From a bacterium c-19 (GTDB taxonomy: Bacteria; Bacillota_I; Bacilli_A; Erysipelotrichales; Erysipelotrichaceae), in NCBI GenBank assembly GCA_009917405.1, contig QZED01000016.1, forward strand, positions 1 to 44,711: DNA of 44,711 nucleotides. Direction: 5' to 3'. Positions 41,415-44,711 of this stretch are shown here, in pieces. Within the stretch, counting starts at the first letter, position 1. Every line of letters begins with the position of its first letter. The position numbers and the translations under genes were made by a program. The notes beneath the pieces are model-generated. The model did no database searches. It had not been told where the DNA came from and worked only from the letters and a program-made list of their open reading frames with translations.

Positions 41415-44400
41415 ATGAGTGTTCATCTTCATGTCAGAAGCTGTTATACGCTGTTGAATTCTACATTAAGAATACCTGATATTGTATCGCTCGCAAAGAC
41501 AAACGGCTATACATCGGTTGCGTTATGCGACAAACAGGTCATGCATGGTGCAGCTGCTTTTTATCATGAAGCGAAAAAGCAAGGCATACATGCGATTTTC
41601 GGTATGGAATGTGACTGTACTCACGAAGATATGATGTGTAATCTTTTATTGCTGGCTCGTGATGATCTCGGCTATCAAGATCTTTTGGCGTTATCCACTC
41701 GCTATAATACCGATCGAAAACCGGTCACATTGTCTGAACTAAAGGATTATACAGCACACTGCATCGTATTAAACGGCGGTGATCACTCAGCCTTAGAGGC
41801 AGCGATTGTTAAAGAGGATGAAGCTCAGATTAAATCACTTCTGACATTGTATCGTGATAGCTTTGCATCATTTTATTGTGCGATTGCTTGTAATGATTCA
41901 GGCTTACTGCGGATTAAAAATCTATTGTTAAAAAAATGTGCACAGGAACTGAATATTTCAACTTGTGCGTTGTCACGTATCTATTACGGCAGTAAAGAAG
42001 ATGAGGAAAGCTATAAAATTCTTTGTGCAATTGATCAGGGGGTTGCTTTACAGGATAAAACACTGAATTATGCACCGAGACGCTACTTCAGAAGTCCTGA
42101 GGAAATGCAGGATCTTTATGAAGCAACCGATTTACAAATGACTGATAGAATTGCGAGTCAATGTCAGGTCAGCTTTCAGTTTAATCATGTACATTTACCG
42201 CATTTTAAAAACAAGCTCAATATATCCAGTGAGGAATATTTACGCAAGCTGTGCTATAAAGGCTTAGCGAAGCGTATGAATTTTAAGAGTATTCCTACAG
42301 AATATAAGCAACGGCTTGACTATGAACTTCAAGTGATCATATCAATGAATTATGCTGATTATTTTTTAATTGTATATGATTTTATTCGTTATGCGCGAAC
42401 TCAAGGTATCTATGTCGGTCCTGGCAGGGGAAGCGCTGCCGGATCCCTTGTCGCATACTGCTTAGGAATTACGCATGTCGATCCGATTCAATATCAGCTG
42501 CTGTTTGAGCGCTTTTTAAACCCTGAGCGTATTTCTATGCCTGATATTGATACGGATTTCCCTGATAACCGACGTAATGAGGTAATCGATTATGTGCGTG
42601 ATTTATACGGCAAGGACCATGTCGCTCATATTATTACCTTTAATACACTGGGAGCGAAGCAGGTGCTGCGTGATATTGGCAAGGTCATGCGCGTGAATCA
42701 GCGTGATATCGATATGCTGTGTAAGCAGATTCCGTTTTTGCCGAAAGTGACGTTACAATATGCCTATGAACAAAATCCACGCTTTAAACAAATGGTGAAT
42801 TCTTCCAAACAGCTGCGTCGTATTTATGAAAAAGCATTGAAGCTGGAAGGGCTCCCCAGACACGCTTCACTACATGCTGGCGGTATTGTCTTTTCAGATG
42901 AACCGATCACATCGATATGTCCGTTGATTGAGGTGGATGAGGGTATGTGTGCAACTCAGTTTACGATGGAATATTTAGAAGAATTGGGTTTAATTAAAAT
43001 GGATTTTTTGGGTCTTAGAAACCTAACGATCATAGATGAAATTGTGCATATGATCAATAAGGAACGTAAAGAACCATTAAATATCATGAAAATTCCTTTG
43101 AATGATAAAAAGAGCTATGAACTGTTATGTCAATGTGATACCGTCGGCATATTTCAGCTGGAATCAGAGGGAATTAAAAACTTGATCAGACAGATGCAGC
43201 CTCGAGAATTTGAGGATATCGTTGCGACAATTGCGCTGTTTCGTCCTGGTCCGATGGAAAACATTCCCGAATATTTAAAGCGTAAGAAAAATCCGCAGTA
43301 TATCGATTATATCCATCCGAGTCTGAAACCGATTTTGGAACATACCTATGGCATTATGATCTATCAGGAACAAATTATGCAGGTTTCACAAAAAATGGCA
43401 GGCTTTTCGCTTGCCAAGGCCGATAATCTGCGTAAGGCAATTAGTAAAAAACATCGTAATGAAATACGTCAGCTGGAAACCGAATTTATTGAAGGATCTG
43501 TGAAACAGGGGTATAAGAAAGAATTGGCAAAGCATGTGTATGAGTTGATTATGAAGTTTGCGAATTACGGCTTTAATCGCTCTCATTCGGTAGCTTATGC
43601 ACTTGTTGCTTATCAGCTTGCCTATTTAAAGGCTAATTATCCGTTGTATTTTTTCTGTTCTTTATTGAATAGTGTGATCGGATCAGAAACGAAATCAAGT
43701 GAATATATTTTTGAAGCGAAAAAGCGGGGAATCCATGTTTTGGTACCTTCCGTCAATTCCTCGCAAGCTCATTATGTTATCGAAGGAAAGGAATTGCGCT
43801 TTCCTTTGACAGCGATTAAAAATATCGGATCGGCAGTGTGCAACTCCATTGTTGAGGAGCGAAATGCGCGCGGAAGCTATAGTGATTATTTTGATTTCAT
43901 TGCGCGCATGATCACTAAAAAGGTGAATAAAAAAGCAGTTGAGACATTGATTCATGCCGGTGCCTTGGATTGTTTTAAGATCAATCGTGCATCACTGCTT
44001 GCGACAATGGATGATGCATTTCGTTACGGTGATTTGGTAAAGGTTGAAGATGAAAATCAGATTATGATTAAATTCGATTTAGTCAGTAAGCCGGCTATGA
44101 AAACAATGCGTGATCATGCGGCGATTCGCTCGATGAAAGAGCGGGAAGTCATCGGCTTTTATCTTTCTGAACATCCGATTGCACAGCTTCGCAAGGATGT
44201 CGATGCTTCACTTCAGCCGCTGATTACTTTAAGCGCAAAGCGCGGATATATACAGTTTTTATGTTATTTAGAGCGCACCCGTGAGCACCGTACCAAAAAC
44301 GGTGAACTGATGATGTTCGGTGTCGGAGCAGATGACAGCGGTAAAATCGATTTGGTGATTTTTCCCAAAAGCTATCAACAGTATCGTGATATTCTGGTGA

Positions 44401-44504
44401 AGGGGAATTATCTGTTAATTGATGCGATGAAGAAAGAGGAACAGTCTTGCATCGTTAATAAAATTGTTCATATCGCAGCGTATGAGGCAGAGAATGAGAA
44501 ATGA
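41415..44504 (+). CDS. dnaE: DNA polymerase III alpha subunit DnaE
   Basis: DnaE is the C-family replicative polymerase; in Firmicutes it extends primers and hands over to PolC. The 1029-residue product has an N-terminal PHP domain (about 1-200), the palm with 'PGRGSAAGSLVAYCLGIT' and the catalytic aspartates in 'PDIDTDFPDNRR', the fingers ('FQLESEGIKNLIRQMQP', 'IALFRPGPMENIPEYLKRKK') and an OB domain at the end. The PHP metal motifs are degenerate: 'ALCDKQVMHG' replaces the usual TDHG. It is shorter than Bacillus DnaE (about 1115). ATG 41415 follows GCAGGTG. Confidence 0.97.
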   Translation: MSVHLHVRSCYTLLNSTLRIPDIVSLAKTNGYTSVALCDKQVMHGAAAFYHEAKKQGIHAIFGMECDCTHEDMMCNLLLLARDDLGYQDLLALSTRYNTDRKPVTLSELKDYTAHCIVLNGGDHSALEAAIVKEDEAQIKSLLTLYRDSFASFYCAIACNDSGLLRIKNLLLKKCAQELNISTCALSRIYYGSKEDEESYKILCAIDQGVALQDKTLNYAPRRYFRSPEEMQDLYEATDLQMTDRIASQCQVSFQFNHVHLPHFKNKLNISSEEYLRKLCYKGLAKRMNFKSIPTEYKQRLDYELQVIISMNYADYFLIVYDFIRYARTQGIYVGPGRGSAAGSLVAYCLGITHVDPIQYQLLFERFLNPERISMPDIDTDFPDNRRNEVIDYVRDLYGKDHVAHIITFNTLGAKQVLRDIGKVMRVNQRDIDMLCKQIPFLPKVTLQYAYEQNPRFKQMVNSSKQLRRIYEKALKLEGLPRHASLHAGGIVFSDEPITSICPLIEVDEGMCATQFTMEYLEELGLIKMDFLGLRNLTIIDEIVHMINKERKEPLNIMKIPLNDKKSYELLCQCDTVGIFQLESEGIKNLIRQMQPREFEDIVATIALFRPGPMENIPEYLKRKKNPQYIDYIHPSLKPILEHTYGIMIYQEQIMQVSQKMAGFSLAKADNLRKAISKKHRNEIRQLETEFIEGSVKQGYKKELAKHVYELIMKFANYGFNRSHSVAYALVAYQLAYLKANYPLYFFCSLLNSVIGSETKSSEYIFEAKKRGIHVLVPSVNSSQAHYVIEGKELRFPLTAIKNIGSAVCNSIVEERNARGSYSDYFDFIARMITKKVNKKAVETLIHAGALDCFKINRASLLATMDDAFRYGDLVKVEDENQIMIKFDLVSKPAMKTMRDHAAIRSMKEREVIGFYLSEHPIAQLRKDVDASLQPLITLSAKRGYIQFLCYLERTREHRTKNGELMMFGVGADDSGKIDLVIFPKSYQQYRDILVKGNYLLIDAMKKEEQSCIVNKIVHIAAYEAENEK

Positions 44505-44567
44505 TATTTGATTGCCAGCCATGTAAAATCCTGAATTGCAAGTAGAAAGTGGAAATAAGATAAGAGA
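44505..44567. other. Possible IS30-type element end
   Basis: This gap between dnaE and the IS30-type transposase tail should contain the terminal inverted repeat of that element. Read on the minus strand, CTTGCAATTCAGGATTTTAC (44540-44521) is a plausible repeat, but the other end is outside the window. Confidence 0.35.
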
Positions 44568-44711
44568 TTAAACATAGAAGCAAGAATCATCATAGAAACC
44601 AATGTTAGTTAATTCATGTAAGAAAGATTGTTCGGCGGAAATGTAGCCAAGAATCTTTCTTTTCTTATTGTTAATCTGCCGATTTATGGAACGAGAAACA
44701 GCTATATCAAC
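44568..44711 (-). CDS. IS30-type transposase C-terminus (partial, runs off the right edge)
   Basis: The minus strand encodes 47 residues and a TAA stop, including 'INRQINNKKRKILGYISAEQ' and a Phe-rich end. The pattern 'LNN-PRKxLGYKTPEE' is the C-terminal hallmark of IS30 transposases, here as 'INNKKRKILGYISAEQ'. The rest of the gene lies outside the window. Nothing can be said about whether it is intact. Confidence 0.7.
   Translation of the reverse strand, partial: VDIAVSRSINRQINNKKRKILGYISAEQSFLHELTNIGFYDDSCFYV

Noticed and set aside
1-44711. tRNA or rRNA genes, CRISPR arrays, prophage or defence islands
   Set aside because: No cloverleaf, rRNA-like sequence, spaced direct-repeat array or phage/defence gene was recognised; nearly all space is accounted for by core genes and insertion sequences.

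Overview
The window is a chromosomal stretch from a low-G+C Gram-positive bacterium. Gene order (nusA-ylxR-ylxQ-infB-rbfA, ffh-rpsP-khpA-rimM-trmD-rplS-lepB-rbgA-rnhB, dprA-topA-trmFO-xerC, rpsB-tsf-pyrH-frr-uppS-cdsA-dxr-rseP, smc-ftsY-ylxM) is the Firmicutes core layout. Traits such as a short-armed SMC, an elongated NusA tail and the absence of hslVU/codY, truB/ribF and polC from their usual places fit the Erysipelotrichia best. That placement is inference; no rRNA or tRNA gene is visible to confirm it.

Layout. 1-84: start of a transposase running off the left edge (minus). 325-1021: yceD-rpmF behind a near-consensus promoter. 1313-6269: rimP-nusA-rnpM-ylxQ-infB-rbfA, a transcription/translation operon. 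6454-6741: a small Asn/Gln-rich protein that may be a spore protein. 6881-7666: an RlmA-type rRNA methyltransferase. 7881-12916: ffh, rpsP, khpA, rimM, trmD, rplS and two tandem signal peptidases I. 13236-14231: an S66 peptidase gene broken by one UAG. 14338-15820: rbgA-rnhB. 16031-17765: an unknown protein, an NfeD-like protein and an SPFH protein, likely one operon. 18087-23308: dprA, topA, trmFO, xerC. 23363-24884: an ISL3-type insertion sequence that landed in the U-tract of the xerC terminator and carries a transposase broken by one UAA. 25170-32256: rpsB, tsf, pyrH, frr, uppS, cdsA, dxr, rseP. 32390-33049: trhA (minus). 33175-39568: smc, ftsY, ylxM, ackA, nrnA. 39829-41262: an XRE-type membrane regulator and an NTF2-fold protein. 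41415-44504: dnaE. 44568-44711: tail of an IS30-type transposase (minus) running off the right edge.

Most genes serve information processing: ribosome parts and assembly factors (L32, S16, L19, S2, RimP, RimM, RbfA, RbgA), translation factors (IF-2, EF-Ts, RRF), rRNA/tRNA modification (RlmA, TrmD, TrmFO), protein export (Ffh, FtsY, YlxM, two signal peptidases), chromosome handling (TopA, XerC, SMC, DprA, DnaE, RNase HII) and the start of envelope lipid synthesis (UppS, CdsA, Dxr, RseP).

The most unusual observation is that ylxM has no stop codon. Its 111 codons run in frame into a complete ackA that also has its own Shine-Dalgarno, so a YlxM-AckA fusion of 508 residues and a normal AckA of 397 residues are both encoded. 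The fusion lies at the point where the usual smc-ftsY-ylxM-ffh order is broken; ffh sits about 29 kb away. Other points of interest are the single-stop pseudogenes, the insertion into a terminator, several hairpins that overlap promoters, start sites or stop codons, and the unknown protein encoded ahead of the NfeD/SPFH pair.
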